From the NCBI RefSeq assembly GCF_040954645.1, contig NC_092808.1:114616049-114680048 (forward strand): a DNA stretch of 64,000 bases. Reading direction: 5' to 3'. Under the pieces are notes generated by a model, which was given only the letters and a program-made list of their open reading frames with translations, did no database searches and was not told where the DNA came from. The stretch's first letter is position 1; every line of letters begins with the position of its first letter. This stretch comes from Diabrotica undecimpunctata. Lineage: Eukaryota; Arthropoda; Insecta; Coleoptera; Chrysomelidae. The position numbers were made by a program, and so were the translations under genes. This document shows positions 1 to 11,760 of this stretch, piece after piece.

Positions 1-435
1 TGGTCGAATAAGAGTTTATAGGCCAAGAAATCATAGGTTTGATGAACGTGATTCAGGATTGAATCCGATGAACAGGATTATATTACCGACATATTTTGGA
101 GAACATAATGTTTTCATCGGTAATCCAGAGATACCCCAATAACAACTTCATTTTTCAACATAATAATTACCTGTGCATACGAGTAGAACTGTTCCAGAAT
201 GGTTGGAATAAACTCATGTTAATGTTTTCCGTGGCCTCGTCTGAGTCTAGACCTTTACCCCATCGAAAATGTGTGGGCAGAGTTGACAAAGAAATGAAAG
301 GAAAGAAACCTAAGGCCACGGAATAGATGTAAACTATGGGAGGAGCTTGTCGAATATAACGTGAGGAGATTAGTACTATCTATGAACAGAAGATTGCAAA
401 GTTGTATTGACAATAAACAAATATTAATTGTGTTA
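1..435 (+). pseudogene. Tc1-like transposase, C-terminal half, degenerate
   Basis: The window opens inside a Tc1/mariner-superfamily transposase. Reading across frames, there is a GRIRVYRPRNHRFDE segment at the left edge (the DGRVRVWR region of Tc1 transposases). It is followed by FQHNNYLCIR, aligning with the second catalytic motif FQQDNxPCHT, and then by LPHRKCVGRVDKEMK, aligning with the SPDLNPIENVWAELxKEMK stretch. The second catalytic Asp is replaced by Asn and the third acidic position is lost. Several frameshifts and stops are needed. The 5' part lies outside the window. A poly(A) retroelement has inserted at the right end, with a 12-bp target duplication. Tc1 identity is from motif order; the family is not resolved. 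Confidence 0.7.
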
Positions 436-857
436 GGTACTGTTTATATGAAATGCCCATCTGGAAATAATGCCGAACTAGGAGCGATGAGTGTCTTCTA
501 CGCGCTACCTGGAACGAGACAGGGAACCTCCTTGCTGATGAATAGAGTGTGGATGTGTATGAATGGAGAATGAATGAATAAAGGTAGTGATTCGGAAGTG
601 ATGCCGGCCTTACAGCGGCCATTCCGCTTCCGGATCGCTGGATGACAGAGGAGGGTCTGGTTTAGCAGGTAGGCGTTCGGCGTAGACTCGGCGACGAGAG
701 GGCATTTTAAAGTACCTCGGGAACTATCGCCGGGAGTACGAAGAACGAATCCTGCACTAAAGTTAGTCAGGCGGCGCCCTGGACTAAGATGTCTTTTGAA
801 GATTCCAGACCCCCCCTCTATAAAGACGAAAAAAAAAAAAAAAAAGGTACTGTTTAT
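436..857 (+). mobile_element. Poly(A)-tailed retroelement insertion with 12-bp target site duplication
   Basis: A 398-bp GC-richer insert (448-845) ends in A17 (829-845) and is bracketed by perfect direct copies of GGTACTGTTTAT at 436-447 and 846-857. This is the hallmark of LINE-machinery (target-primed) insertion. The insert contains no long conserved ORF. Its GGTTTAGCAGGTAGG stretch resembles 3' untranslated regions of R1-clade LINEs, so it may be a 5'-truncated R1-like element or a SINE; that choice is inference. The minus-strand open frame over it is a shadow. It sits in the Tc1-like pseudogene and is therefore younger than it. Confidence 0.8.
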
Positions 858-3095
858 CATTTTTTAACATAAAACAGATTTAGTCATAAAACATTACTAT
901 CTAATTAATATATTTTTTCATAAGCATTCTTAATTTAAGCCTAAAAAATAGTATAAATCAAAATTTCATTAATTTCTGGATTTGTTTTTGCTATTCTGAT
1001 CAATGTTATTAACAAAAAATAATTTAATAATATACTGACATGTTATTTAACTAAATCCACACGAAAACTATTTTGGTATTTTTAATTTAAAGCGCAAGAT
1101 AATGGCAAATACGCAACGCTGACTTTGAAAACATTTTTAAAGTCAATATTTCAATAAGGAGATAAAATTCGAATTAGAAAATTATGTAAGTCACTGTGTA
1201 ATACTTACCGAGCTAAAACTAGGTTATATTTGTATTTTTATATATTGCTCTACCCAGCATCAATTTGTTCGCGGATTTATCCAAAATGTTTATTTTAAAT
1301 ATGCATAATCAAACTGGTTGACGTAAAATTTTATAGCTATGTATAATAGTATATTGTGGTAATTATAACTAGTAAGGATTTTTCTAATATGTAATACTAT
1401 AATCCATTCGAAAATTATTGATAGCCCAGTTTCTATATGATAATACAAAAACATTGATAAAAAAATAACACGCTCATTAAAATTATATTATATTTGGGGA
1501 TCCATCAGACTATCAGACTGATGTTTAGTGATTGTGAAGTAAATATTAATAATTACGGGTTAACACCGAAAGCCCGAAAAGTATCTAAAAAATAAATGGG
1601 TTTGTCCAACGAAAGATTGCAAAAAAAAATTTTGGATCAAATATCAACGTTTCAAATATCGACTAAAATATTCAAATGCTTTTTATATTTGTCTGTGATT
1701 TTAGAGGGTTTAGTAAGGGTTTAAAACTTTGGTATCTTCCACATTGATTTTGGGTTACACTATTCGTCCACTTAAACTTGTGTAATCCATAACGAATGCG
1801 TATTTTCTGTGGTAACCTTACTTATAAACAAGCGTACTGTACTATATATGCATAATTTAAAAGCAGTCTAAAAATCAATCGTCCACTTGATTTTTATTAA
1901 ACTTCAATGTTCTTCTAGTCTGTTAGGCTTTATCCACTTTTTTATTCAAAAAGCAAGAATGACGGCACAAAACAACCAAGCAGAAAGGTCAACATGTCAC
2001 ACTATATACAAAATCAATTTTTATATATTTTTCAAATCATTGCGGAAAATAAAAGGCATTACATTTTGAGTATTGCAGCTTTATTATGTTGGTATTCTTC
2101 TACATTTTCTCCACACTCCTGATATAAGAAATTTATCATATCTATTTAATATGTTTAAAAAATATAAAAATAAAAGATATATAAATAATCTTGTTACGAT
2201 GTTATTTTAGTTCAAACGCAGCTGTATTCTTTTTAATGTCACACTGTGTTAAGAACTGTCTTCATCTCGAAATTTACCTGACTTAATGCCACCTGGGATA
2301 ACCCTTTTTAAGGGTCAAACAACACTTTTCAAACCTTGAAAATCACTGTCAGGTCGTTTTGGAAAGTAATAGAAACTTTTAACAAGTATCAACAGCTGAA
2401 AGAGGGACGGACAAAGCACATACCAAAATATGACCTCGATTTAGTAGATCACATATTTGGGAGGTCAACTTATTAGGTAGGTATGAAGAAAATGTCGTGC
2501 AGAATAGGATTTGAAAGTAACTACCCAATTCTCACAGTTTTAAATACCATTATTATTTTTATAAGTAGATCTGATACGAACAGTTAGTCACGAAAAAAGC
2601 AAGTAATTCATTATCGTACACAAGGATAATGGTAAGTAGTTTTTTATTTATAAATTTTTAAAGAGTATAAATCGAAATACGCTTGCTCTACATAGATAAA
2701 CTTACAAAGTTTTGCCCGAATAATTGAATTATGATTATAGTCTTTATATTATACGGAAAGTAGGTAAGATTAGCACTTTTTTATTTCAAATCTTTTTATA
2801 AAAATTTAGTTTAAATGGAAAATTTTACTTCTCGATTTTTCACGTTAATAATACTTTTTTAATAATTTATATCTAATATTCCTTATATTCTCTCTTGAGA
2901 AGCATTTATAATATAAACGTAAGTTTTACATAAAAAAAGAGTATTATTTTTATATATGTGATTAAGACACAAAAACAATATCTGCCAAACAACTATTGGT
3001 TATTATACGACGTTTGTCTTTTTAGTTTTGCATATAGCCGTTTAGAGGGCGCCACCAATAAAAATTTCCATAGACATATAATACTAATAGACTCA
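858..3095. other. AT-rich sequence, no gene seen
   Basis: Very AT-rich with only short chance open frames (for example 1887-2069). No coding motif, splice-flanked exon, structured repeat or RNA gene could be recognised. Confidence 0.5.
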
Positions 3096-3950
3096 AGCAA
3101 AGCAGTCCCTGCATCTCTTTTCAATATATATTCTATGAAAATTTTTACTGAAGCCCTCACAAACTTAGAGATATGAATCCGAGTGAACGGTGAATACATC
3201 AATATCCGCTACGCCGATGACACTGTGTTACTAGCAACCAGCCTAAATGATCTACAAGTCTTACTAGACCGAGTGAGAACTGTGAGCGTAACATACGGAC
3301 TAGACCTTAATATTAAGAAAACTAAATTTATGGTTGTCAGCTGTGCAAATTTAGATCCCGGGACACTAATGGTAGGTAGCAAAGAGATCCAGAGAGTCGA
3401 CAGATTCACTTACCTCGAAACTACCCTCAACTCACAATGGACTACGCTCAAGAGATTAGATCCAGAATTGAAATAGCACGATCTACATTTATCAAGTTGA
3501 GATCCTTGCTGTGCTGCAGTGATCTCAGTTTGGGAACCAAGATGCGGATAGTGATGTGCTACATTCTTCCAGCGTTACTATATGGAGTTGAAGCCTGGAC
3601 ACTGATGCAAGCTACTGAAAAGCGGATTGAAGCCTTCGAGATGTGGATGTCCTACATGTGTCCTACATGTGGATGACAAAAGAAAAAGAAGTACTTAATT
3701 TAGTGAAACAACCTAAGCTTGAGTACCTCGGCCATGCGGAACGAAGAAAAATATCGAATTCTTTAACTCGTTATGCAGGGTAAAGTATTTGGTAGGAGAG
3801 GACCTAGACGCCGTCGTATCTTGTGGTTGAAAAAATTCAAACAATGGTTTGGGATGAACTCCGCGGAGCTGTTGCGCAGAGGAGCCAACAAAACCATGAT
3901 AGCCTTGATGATCGCCAACATACGGACCGGATAAGGCACTGAAGAAGAAC
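3096..3950 (+). mobile_element. RTE-like LINE fragment, reverse transcriptase C-half
   Basis: Starts abruptly in the reverse-transcriptase domain (VPASLFNIYS, matching the xSPLLFNIYSE block). It continues with IRYADDTVLLA carrying the catalytic DD pair intact, then NIKKTKFMVV, IQRVDRFTYL, LLYGVEAWTL and IEAFEMW. A frameshift near 3440-3475 splits the frame. After FEMW about 20 codons are missing relative to the related copy at 24285-25745, with a local TCCTACATGTG duplication at the break. The tail continues as a GRRGPRRRR-like basic stretch and IANIRTG, then ends in a GAAGAA-rich terminus, usual for this family. A 5'-truncated dead copy; RTE placement is by resemblance of the C-terminal region to BovB/RTE proteins. 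Confidence 0.85.
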
Positions 3951-4104
3951 TATTTTTAGTGGCAATTAATCTTAGATTTACTACTACGAACCGGAAAATA
4001 AACGCCAAAATCCGCTGTATGGATAAGTATATAAGATAAGTACTAAACATGTTTTACTATTGCTTGAGACATTTACACCTAATTAATTATATGCTGTAAA
4101 GATT

Positions 4105-4242
4105 AAATCTACTGCCGGCGCAATCGTACCCATAGCTTAAAGGACACTTTATTGAGACCGGATTATAGCAGACACCATCGGCGCAATCGTCTTCTCCCCT
4201 CCAGAGACCTGGACCCTAACAAAAAGTAATAACATAACATAA
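4105..4242. repeat. Short duplicated motif block with (AACAT)n
   Basis: CGGCGCAATCGT occurs twice (near 4117 and 4179), followed by a short AACAT microsatellite at about 4223-4241. It may be the 3' tail of a retroelement; unassigned. Confidence 0.35.
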
Positions 4243-4261
4243 CATAAAGTTTTTTCGAAAA

Positions 4262-4450
4262 AAAAAAAAGTCAAGGAGGTGGATAGGGCATGTAATGCGG
4301 ATGGAAGAAAATTACCCAAATAAAAAAACGTTCCTTGATAGAGCCATTGTACAGAGAAGAAGAGGAAGACTGGAGAAAAATTGTTGAGGAGGCTAGGACC
4401 AACACAGGATTGTAAAGCCAGAATGGTGATGATCGATTGAGGCTTAATGA
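4262..4450 (+). mobile_element. LINE 3'-end fragment
   Basis: Translation gives RWIGHVMRMEENYP, then RRRGRLEKN and IVEEARTNTG. This is the typical C-terminal order of RTE-like LINE proteins (WxGHVxRM, a basic RRRGRPRKxW stretch, WRxIVExA). The fragment has frameshifts and ends near GATGATCGATTG, reminiscent of GATGAT tails. Only the last roughly 60 codons are present. It is preceded by an A-run at 4257-4268. Confidence 0.6.
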
Positions 4451-4980
4451 GGTCAGATTGAATATGCACTAGGAGCTGTAATTAACAAAACAAGTTTAGC
4501 TACTTAAAGGGTTAAAACGTAATAACTGCACAGTGTACACCCAGTACATTGCATATGTGGACTAACATATAGATAGATTATAACCTAGGAGTTTATAAGA
4601 TTTGTAAATTTAAATTAATCCGCTTTTCTCTATCTAAAACTAACGGCCAAGCACGTAGTAAACTATTGTCCCACAATATTTACATAAATTACATAGGATC
4701 TTCCTAGTAATTCTTAATTATGAACAACTCAAAACAAGAAAAAAATTACCGCCCACTGATAAAAATAATTTTTCAACATCTAACTGTTTACGACATTCAA
4801 AACGCCTTGTTTATTTTTATATTTACAATTCAGTCCTACATTTTACGTACCTAGTTCTAGTGACATACTGTATATTGTCTACTGATACACATGATTTTAA
4901 AAAATAGTAATTAGAATAACGTTCTGCATGTACATATTCATAATACAAACATAATAGTATTGCGACAAAAAAGGGATATA
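4451..4980. other. No feature recognised
   Basis: AT-rich, no coding motif or repeat recognised. Confidence 0.5.
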
Positions 4981-4982
4981 TT

Positions 4983-5031
4983 TATTGACCCAGTTTCGGT
5001 TAAACACAGAACCGGATCTGTCAAATATTTC
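4983..5031 (-). ncRNA. Hairpin-GAAAC motif, possible degenerate Penelope-type ribozyme site
   Basis: On the minus strand TTTGACAGAT is followed by a hairpin with arms GGTT/AACC, then GAAACTGGGTCAATAAA. The arrangement TGAC-hairpin-GAAAC recurs at 50378-50428 (minus) and 51549-51585 (plus). It resembles the region next to Penelope-like elements that carries minimal hammerhead ribozymes. The 5' core here deviates from CUGANGA, so activity is doubtful. Confidence 0.3.
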
Positions 5032-5892
5032 ATTCTGATAAATTAATACTTAATGTCCTTAGCAGTAAATACACTGCGATCATTTCTCGTTTTCTAATTT
5101 TTTCCGATCTTTATTATTTACGCTGTTTTGCATGGTTCGGTTTTCAATGTTTCTATCTGTTATAAAATGTCACTCTTTTATATAAATATTCAAGACGTAC
5201 TCGGTTTGCTGATCCCAGTCCCAGTAAGTTTATTATTTTTTTTTTAGCCTTACCAGCAGTGTAAATTATAATATAGGACCATTTAACCTTACAATCTAAC
5301 GAGATCTTTTGTGTGTTGTTTAATGCCTGTATTGATAAATTACTTGTTACTATGTAAGATGGGCTTCATTTTTTTACAAATGATCGGTCGATTATTAAAA
5401 AAGCATCGACTGCAGTGCCTCGGGTGAGTACCATTATGACGAACATGAAAATTTTATTTTAATAGAAAAATCCCTTGCATGACGAGATTCGAATCTGCTA
5501 CCGAAACATTTGATCGAAAGGGTACTTCTCTAAGCACTACGTTGTCAACAAGGACGCAAGTCATTATTTTTTAATGTAGTTATTAAATGGTAGTTATTAA
5601 AAATTATTCATTCTTTATTTTTTGTTAATTCGTAAAAGTAATTAGAACGTTTTTATTAATATTGAATATATCCAATTTGGTCCCAATTCACCAAATATTT
5701 TTAACTATATGTTATTCGCCTTTTATGCAACCACAAATCCTACGGCCACTTGTTATAGAAAATGAAGACAACGAAGCAGTTAATGAGTTTGTATATCAGG
5801 GAGCGCGTCAATACTGAAAATAACACAACAAGTACTATTTTGGGATTAATATTCTTCTTAAATCCTCAATTATTTCAAGAAATACAAATGGG
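5032..5892. other. AT-rich, one tRNA-like stretch
   Basis: On the minus strand about 5480-5545 holds a B-box-like GATTCGAATC preceded, at a tRNA-like distance, by GTAGTGCTTAGAGAAGTACC. It may be the head of a tRNA-derived SINE. No acceptor-stem pairing could be confirmed, so it is not called as a tRNA. Nothing else recognised. Confidence 0.3.
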
Positions 5893-6446
5893 ACTTCCTA
5901 TGGGGCTCCATTCGGTTATTCTCTTTATCCATCTGCTGTCACTAGTTATTCTTACATGTCCATAACACTTTAGTCTTTTTTGTTCTATGTATGTTAGTAT
6001 GTCTGTTTCTATTGATGTTCTTTGCTTTATTTCGTCATTACTTCTCCTATCCATTCTTTTTACTCTGCAGCATCTTCGCAGGCATTCCATCTCTGTTGCT
6101 ACTATCTTACTGCTGTTTTTCTGGTTTATGATTCAATTTTCAGCCCCATATGTCATAATACTTCGCACTAATGTTTTATAAATCTGTGTTTTTGTCTTCA
6201 TATTTAGGTGTCTATCCCACCATACTGAGGTAAGTTGTCGGATTGCTGTTCTTGTTTGACCTAATCTTTGTGTAATTTCTTCCTCTATTGTTGCCTTTTT
6301 CGTGATTATAAACCACAAGTATTTGAATTTATCCTTTCCTTTGATTGTTACGTTGTCATCAATCTGTAGATCTTCGATGTCTTCTTCACTTGTAGATACT
6401 GTTTTCGCGAGGTTAATATCTAGGCCAGCCTTGGTATATTCTTCTT
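5893..6446 (-). mobile_element. LINE fragment, inverted short copy of the 60649-62462 family
   Basis: The minus strand is closely similar to 61740-62285 of the window. It begins in YTKAGLDINLAKT, runs through ITKKATIEEEITQRLGQTRTAIRQ, IYKTLVRSIMTYGAEN and MECLRRCC, and ends at WSPIGS. It reads through the position where the other copy has a stop after TRTAIR, but has its own stop after TYGAEN. The fragment is truncated at both ends relative to the longer copy. Dead fragment, useful as a sister sequence. Confidence 0.88.
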
Positions 6447-6479
6447 ATTGACATTATATCTTCCATTTATTCATGATAC

Positions 6480-6680
6480 CCATTCCAGAAGTCTGGAACT
6501 CTGTATCAGCTGATACAGGTCTAGTGCATCGGATTTGGTAGTGTACAAAAAGTTTTTCTCAGCTCCTGCGATCTAGTACTTCGCAGTCATGCAACATATG
6601 GTTGACTGTTTTAGATTCTTTCCTAAAGAGTCTGCAACTTAGCTCTGCATGAAACAGCCCCATTGTATATAGGTCCCTTG
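6480..6680 (-). mobile_element. LINE C-terminal CCHC-type fragment
   Basis: The minus strand encodes LSCRLFRKESKTVNHMLHDC. This matches the C-terminal CxxC-x8-Hx4C zinc knuckle common in R1/jockey/I-like LINE proteins, with the second Cys replaced by Phe. A stop follows shortly. It abuts, but does not obviously belong to, the LINE fragment to its left. Confidence 0.5.
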
Positions 6681-6689
6681 ATCATACGG

Positions 6690-8772
6690 GAATTAAAAAA
6701 GTGTTGGCTCTTTTAAAACGTTGCCTCATTCGCACGAGAGTTGAAACAACGTAAGGTTAGGTTGCATTAAGACGTAGGTGATATGTCAGGTAAATTACTG
6801 GCAATATCGATAAGTATTGCAAGAAAACAGAACTAAAGTATAAGTAAGCTAGACCAGATATATCGGTGACCAAGCTGCTTAGTTCAGAGTAACTACACAC
6901 AATCCATTTGAATTCAGATAAACTGTAATTGTAATATTAATTTCGATATGATGTCAGTATATTGAAACCAATTTTTTGAAAACTACCTGTCTACTCCAGT
7001 AAAAAATTACCGTTTTCAAGTGTAATTTTCCTCGTCACGACGGATTTGCTTGACAATTTGGATTTAGGTTCCTCTTACCCTTACTTCACTTTTGGACTTA
7101 TTTTACTCGAAAAAGATGAAATCGGGGGTGAAAAAACATACGTTAAAAACATGTCCGGAAATGGAACTTTTACTCTGTTCAGTGTTTTGCCAAGTCAATA
7201 CTTTTTGAGTTTTTGTGAGTGAATATGTTCATTTTTAAAAATAAAAACCACGTTTTCAGATGGTTTTTCACAAATAACTCAACAAGTATTTATCAAAAAA
7301 AAATATTTTTAGCAAAAATATATGAAGTCTGTAGACCCAGGAGAAGCAGAATTGTACTCATGAAAAGTAGGTTCTTATTTGTTAAATTCCAAACCGAATA
7401 TTTCAACGTGAAATAACCAAAATAAGAGGCACTTTTCAGGGAAAACTCATCATAAATCTTTGAAAGTGTTATATAGGTTTTGCTTTTGTTTTTTTTTTAT
7501 ATTATTTTTATATTTATGACTTTTTTTGGTTCTGTAAGACAAAAATTTGTTAAGATATTGGTGTTCAAAGGTTGCATCCACTCGTGATTAGTGACTCAAT
7601 CAAGCCCTTTCAACTAAAACCCTTTTAAAAATAAGGGTTTAAAAAAATTAATATAAATTATCTTATTGCCCTTAAACAAACCTACAAAATGGTTTTTTTA
7701 AGTACTTCATAGCTTAAAAGCTAATCGACTTTGAGTAAAAAACCAATCACATATTTTAGGAGATATTACAACGCGTATACTAGAGCAATGTAAGATACAC
7801 AAAATGTGCTGTTAAGGCACACACATACTTTCATCCATCCTTACAAACTAATAAGGGTTGTTTTTTAAGTTAAAATAAAATAAATTCATAAAATAAACAT
7901 ATTGGTTTATTATATAAATATAAAATATGATAAAATATATAACATGATAAAAAATTATTGTATTTATAGTTTCAATAAAAAAAAATACTAGAACTATTCG
8001 AAATTCTTTGCAAGGAGTGGTTTTTATAAGGGTAGAAATTATGTGGTAAAAATTTAAAACGGTAAATAAATATCAGTGTATTTAAATAATTCCAAATTGC
8101 TTGAATTTACAATTATGATTTTTTTCTAACTGGCGCCGTTTTCACCCCTAAAAAATAAATACCAAAAAAAATATATTCAATGACATTGTTTTAATTATAA
8201 CTAATCTAGGGGGTGAAATTTAGGGAATAAGCTGTGATAAAATCTTAAATTACGTTGTTTAATCTCAATTGACATTCATTCACTCCATTAAAAAACGATA
8301 AGAACCAATTACTCGCTTTAATTTACAATTATACGATTTTTATGTGGTAGTTTTTACACGTAAAAAATAAAAATAGCCAACAACGACAAAAGTGAAAGGT
8401 GAAAACTTATATCCAAATTTTTGGTGGAGACATGGAAAATTACAGGGTATCGCCGTATTTCACGTTCATTTACTGGACTACATACATTTTTTAACTTACA
8501 AAAATGCACTTTTAAAAAGCATTTTTCTAATTCACAAATACAGTTTTTTATTTCTTCGTGATCAGATACGGTCACAGTTTGCAGTTTGTAGAAATTATTA
8601 CGAATTGAACGCTCAAAATCCCATTCAAATCAATATTAATTTGCGGAATATCAACGGCAAGGTCTATTTTATGCTATACTTCCTCGACTACTAGTTTAAT
8701 CATTTATTTACAAATGATTTGAGAAATTGATGGATTGCTTTTAATCTGTAATTATTTTAATTATGACAAGCA

Positions 8773-8776
<4 letters not shown>
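6690..8776. repeat. AT-rich region with a diverged tandem repeat of about 218 bp
   Basis: No coding gene. Between roughly 8030 and 8560 a segment recurs: TTTACAATTATGATTTTT followed by a CACCCCTAAAAAATAAATA-like string near 8105, and again TTTACAATTATACGATTTTT plus ACACGTAAAAAATAAAAATA near 8321. The period is about 218 bp, with a possible third weak copy after 8500. Open frames here (7219-7416, 8392-8694) show no known motif. Confidence 0.35.

Positions 8777-8866
<90 letters not shown>
8777..8866. repeat. (TA)n microsatellite, about 45 units
   Basis: Uninterrupted TA dinucleotides. No LINE 3' end was recognised immediately next to it, unlike the tract at 43888. Confidence 0.97.
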
Positions 8867-8868
<2 letters not shown>

Positions 8869-9638
8869 TTTTAGATGCTAACTTCCACCACTGGTACTAA
8901 ATAAGTTTTCCATTTAGGTGCTGAGCAGGTGACAGCCTATCACCGAAAATTTCACATTTAGAATAAAGTTCTTCACCAAACTGGCTTATACCATCTTTAT
9001 CCAATCCTTTACCTGACGCTTTCCCGAAAGTTATTGACCAAATATGCATATTCATTCAAGGTCGTACATTTGGTATAATCAAACGACGAATATTAACGAG
9101 AAGATTAAGTTTATTTTATATTCTTAAGGTTAGTAAATAAATGAAAAAAATTTTTTTGACTATGTTATTTTTTTACTTGGACCATTGGACATTCAGTCAT
9201 ATACAATTTTACATAATGTGAAATTAACATTCTTGTACAGGAAACATCACGTTCATTTTGTTTAATAATTTTTTGTACATATATGTATATACTCAAGATG
9301 ATCTTTTGGTATATTTCCCGAATATTTCTACAAATGAGCCGATAGAGTTATTGTTTATTTAGAGCTTCTCATTCGTTGTCAAATTTTCGATATCTAAAAA
9401 TTCGAAATATACAAATTCTTGAATTGGACATACCTATTGCGCTTAAGGGGTATTCTTCTTTCTTTATTTATTTAATCTAATGGCGTTTTTTATTACGCCA
9501 ACTGTCATTACGTAATAGTTTAGGGAAGTTTTTCGTTTAAGGTTTGTTTGTTGCATTAAGTGACATAGCTGTTAAATTGAATTTGACATATTTTGTCCGT
9601 TCTTTCATAACTAAATAATACACTAAATACATGATATA
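8867..9638. other. No feature recognised
   Basis: AT-rich with no coding motif. Its right edge is the TA target site of the Tc1-like element. Confidence 0.5.
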
Positions 9639-11230
9639 CACTCGCGATCATAAAATCCGGGTCACCTTGAAAATCACCGATATTTCATTTTTAACGAGCT
9701 TTATCGTAAATAATAATAACACAAATACAAACTAATGCATGTTTCTGAGAATTGTTGTGGTTTCCTTTGTAACAAAGAATTCCAATAGTGCCGATTTCGC
9801 GGTAAAGTGCACACTTCCCAAAATGAACGCTACCTGTAACTCCGCTTGTTTTAAATGTCTCGTTTGTACTTCGACTTTCTGTTCAAATGCAACGGACAAA
9901 CGTTTATTATTGCCACCATTAGTGTTTATTAGTGTTTATTTTTTGACAAAAATGCCTTTGACTGTTGTTAAAACGCACAAATTGTTGCACTTGTGGAAGA
10001 CGGTCACACTCAACGGCAAGTCGCAAGAACTGTTGGCGTAAGCCTTTCTACGATTCAACGAGTGCTTCAACGCTTTCAGGAGGCATGTTTGCTAACCAGG
10101 CGACCTGGCTCTGGACGGAGAAGAACGACCAAGGCACTAGATGACCGTTTCCTTGTGTTTCAGGCTTTACGAAACCGGACCTCAACTGCGGTTATGCATC
10201 AAAATCGTCTAGAGGAAGTACGAAATCGCAATTTTAGTGTTGCAACAGTCAGAAGAAGACTTCGTTCTTCTTGACTATCTTCTCGGGTAATGGCTAGAGG
10301 ACCGCCACTTCGCCGGGTGCCTCGAGTTGCACGACTAGCTTTTGCTCGACAATACGCGCATTGGGGAATTAACGATTGTAGCATAGTGTTATTCTCAGAT
10401 AAATCCCGTTTCTGCCTAACTGGATCCGATGGACGTGTAAGAGTTTGGAGGAGAACCGGTGCATGATTTTCACAAGCTTGCATTGCCCCAAGAATGCCAT
10501 TTGGTGGAGGCTCGGTCATGGCTTGAGGAGGTATATCTTCCGACTTCCACACAGAATTACCCTTCATCGAAAATGGGTCCCTAACTGCACGAAGGTACAT
10601 TACGGAGATTCCGGAAGAACATGTTATGCCCAATATGGCAGGGCTTGGAGAAAACGCCGTTTTTATGCAGGACAACGTGCGACCGCACGTTGCCAGGATC
10701 AGTATGTAATACTTGGACGAAGTTGGAATTACGAGGGTACCCTGGCCAGGTAGGTCTCCGGACCTGAATCCCATCAAACATCTCTGGGACGATTTGAAAA
10801 AATGTATTCAAACCCATACACCTCCTCCTAACAACGCACAGGAGCTTAAGGATCTGTTAGTGAGAGAGTGGAATAACATACCACAACATGTAATCCGGAG
10901 AAAAATTGAGAGTACGCCCCGTCGTCTGCAAGAGGTTATTAGAGCAAGGGGAGGCAATACACGATATTGGTCATTGAAATTTCACTTATTTTTTACCACG
11001 TTCTGTATTTTCCATTTTTTTTTTCATATGTCTGTTTTATCAACAATTTGATTTGTTTTCTGTTTTTTTACAATACAAACAATAAAAAATCATTTATTTT
11101 CTTTCAAAACAAACATTGATGACAAATAAAAAATACATTAGCCAAAAAAAAGGTTATTACTGCACCAGAGGCAAAAATATTTAAGAAACTTGAAATTTTC
11201 AAGATGACCCGGATTTTATGATCGCGAGTG
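9639..11230 (+). mobile_element. Tc1-like transposon, complete ends, dead transposase
   Basis: A 1592-bp element with 36-bp terminal inverted repeats beginning CACTCGCGATCATAAAATCC, differing at one position. It is flanked by TA on both sides (9637-9638 and 11231-11232), the standard Tc1/mariner target duplication. It carries one degenerate transposase gene (separate entry). The near-identical ends contrast with the broken gene, suggesting a dead copy moved in trans or a recent loss; inference. Confidence 0.95.
9952..11051 (+). pseudogene. Tc1-like DD34E transposase pseudogene
   Basis: The start is chosen at the ATG of MPLTVV. A one-base slip near 9970 shifts into the main frame, which then holds throughout: a helix-turn-helix region (EDGHTQRQVARTVGVSLSTI), a basic linker (RRPGSGRRR), and the first catalytic block LFSDKSRF with Asp intact. 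The second block FMQDNVRPH is also intact. The third region is SPDLNPIKHLWDDL, exactly 34 residues after the second Asp, but the catalytic Glu of the usual NPIEH is Lys. Four in-frame stops interrupt it, after LRSS (at 10274), after RRTGA, in the VMxWGG region and after ARISM. The C-terminus is RGGNTRYW-like, and the frame reads on to 11051. It cannot make active transposase. Confidence 0.93.
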
Positions 11231-11339
11231 TACTAATATGCAATAACTGAAAACGAGTAATTCTGAAAGCGATGGTTTGAGTTTTGAAGAAACTAATGCA
11301 AACGTAATCGATCCAGCTATAGATGTGTCCAGTAAAGAG

Positions 11340-11660
11340 TAAAGGGTCGCTTGAAAAAGCAAAAGTCATATATCAAAATTTCATAGACTAGCGGTGTAAC
11401 AACACAGTAAAATCCTTTTCAGAAAATGTGCTTCTAGCGTGTTTCTGACAATCGGTTACACCCGTACGTATTGTGGCTTGTGGCCATGTGCTATGTTATA
11501 AACAAAACAAACATTACAAATTATCCACAACCATAGCATGCTTGAAAAAAGAGCAATCAAATGGTTTTCATAGCAAAAAGCAAAAAATTTTAGACGTAGA
11601 CGAATAGATCAACAATACTCCAGATTTGGAATATTTATAAATCAATGTTAGTATTTTATT
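11340..11660 (+). pseudogene. Crypton-like tyrosine recombinase fragment
   Basis: Reading forward gives SLEKAKVIYQNFID, TVKSFSENVLL, and then after a frame change KKEQSNGFHSKKQKILDVDE, a stop, INNTPDLEYL. The order (KxKxxYxxFxxW, SFSENVLLxYF, LxKxSxGxxxKKxKIL, FLxxAPDxxYLxxK) is that of the N-terminal part of multicopy tyrosine-recombinase-like proteins in insects, related to Crypton elements. The catalytic R-HxxR-Y part is not visible. The fragment begins just to the right of the Tc1-like insertion. Family assignment is from memory of the pattern. Confidence 0.5.
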
Positions 11661-11760
11661 ATTTCATAGTTATTTTGCAACAGTAATTAAGTAATTACTT
11701 TAAGAAGATCTAGTTACCAATTCTTTGACTTTTATATACATTTATTTTATACATACGTAC

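Noticed and set aside
498..860. 120-codon minus-strand frame
   Set aside because: It lies on the antisense strand of the poly(A) retroelement and starts in its poly(T) complement; no motif.
5478..5545. tRNA-like A and B box on the minus strand
   Set aside because: The B box GATTCGAATC is good, but acceptor and anticodon stems could not be paired. At best it is a SINE head, so no tRNA is called.
10199..10777. 192-codon minus-strand frame
   Set aside because: Antisense shadow of the Tc1-like transposase, which is clearly encoded on the plus strand.
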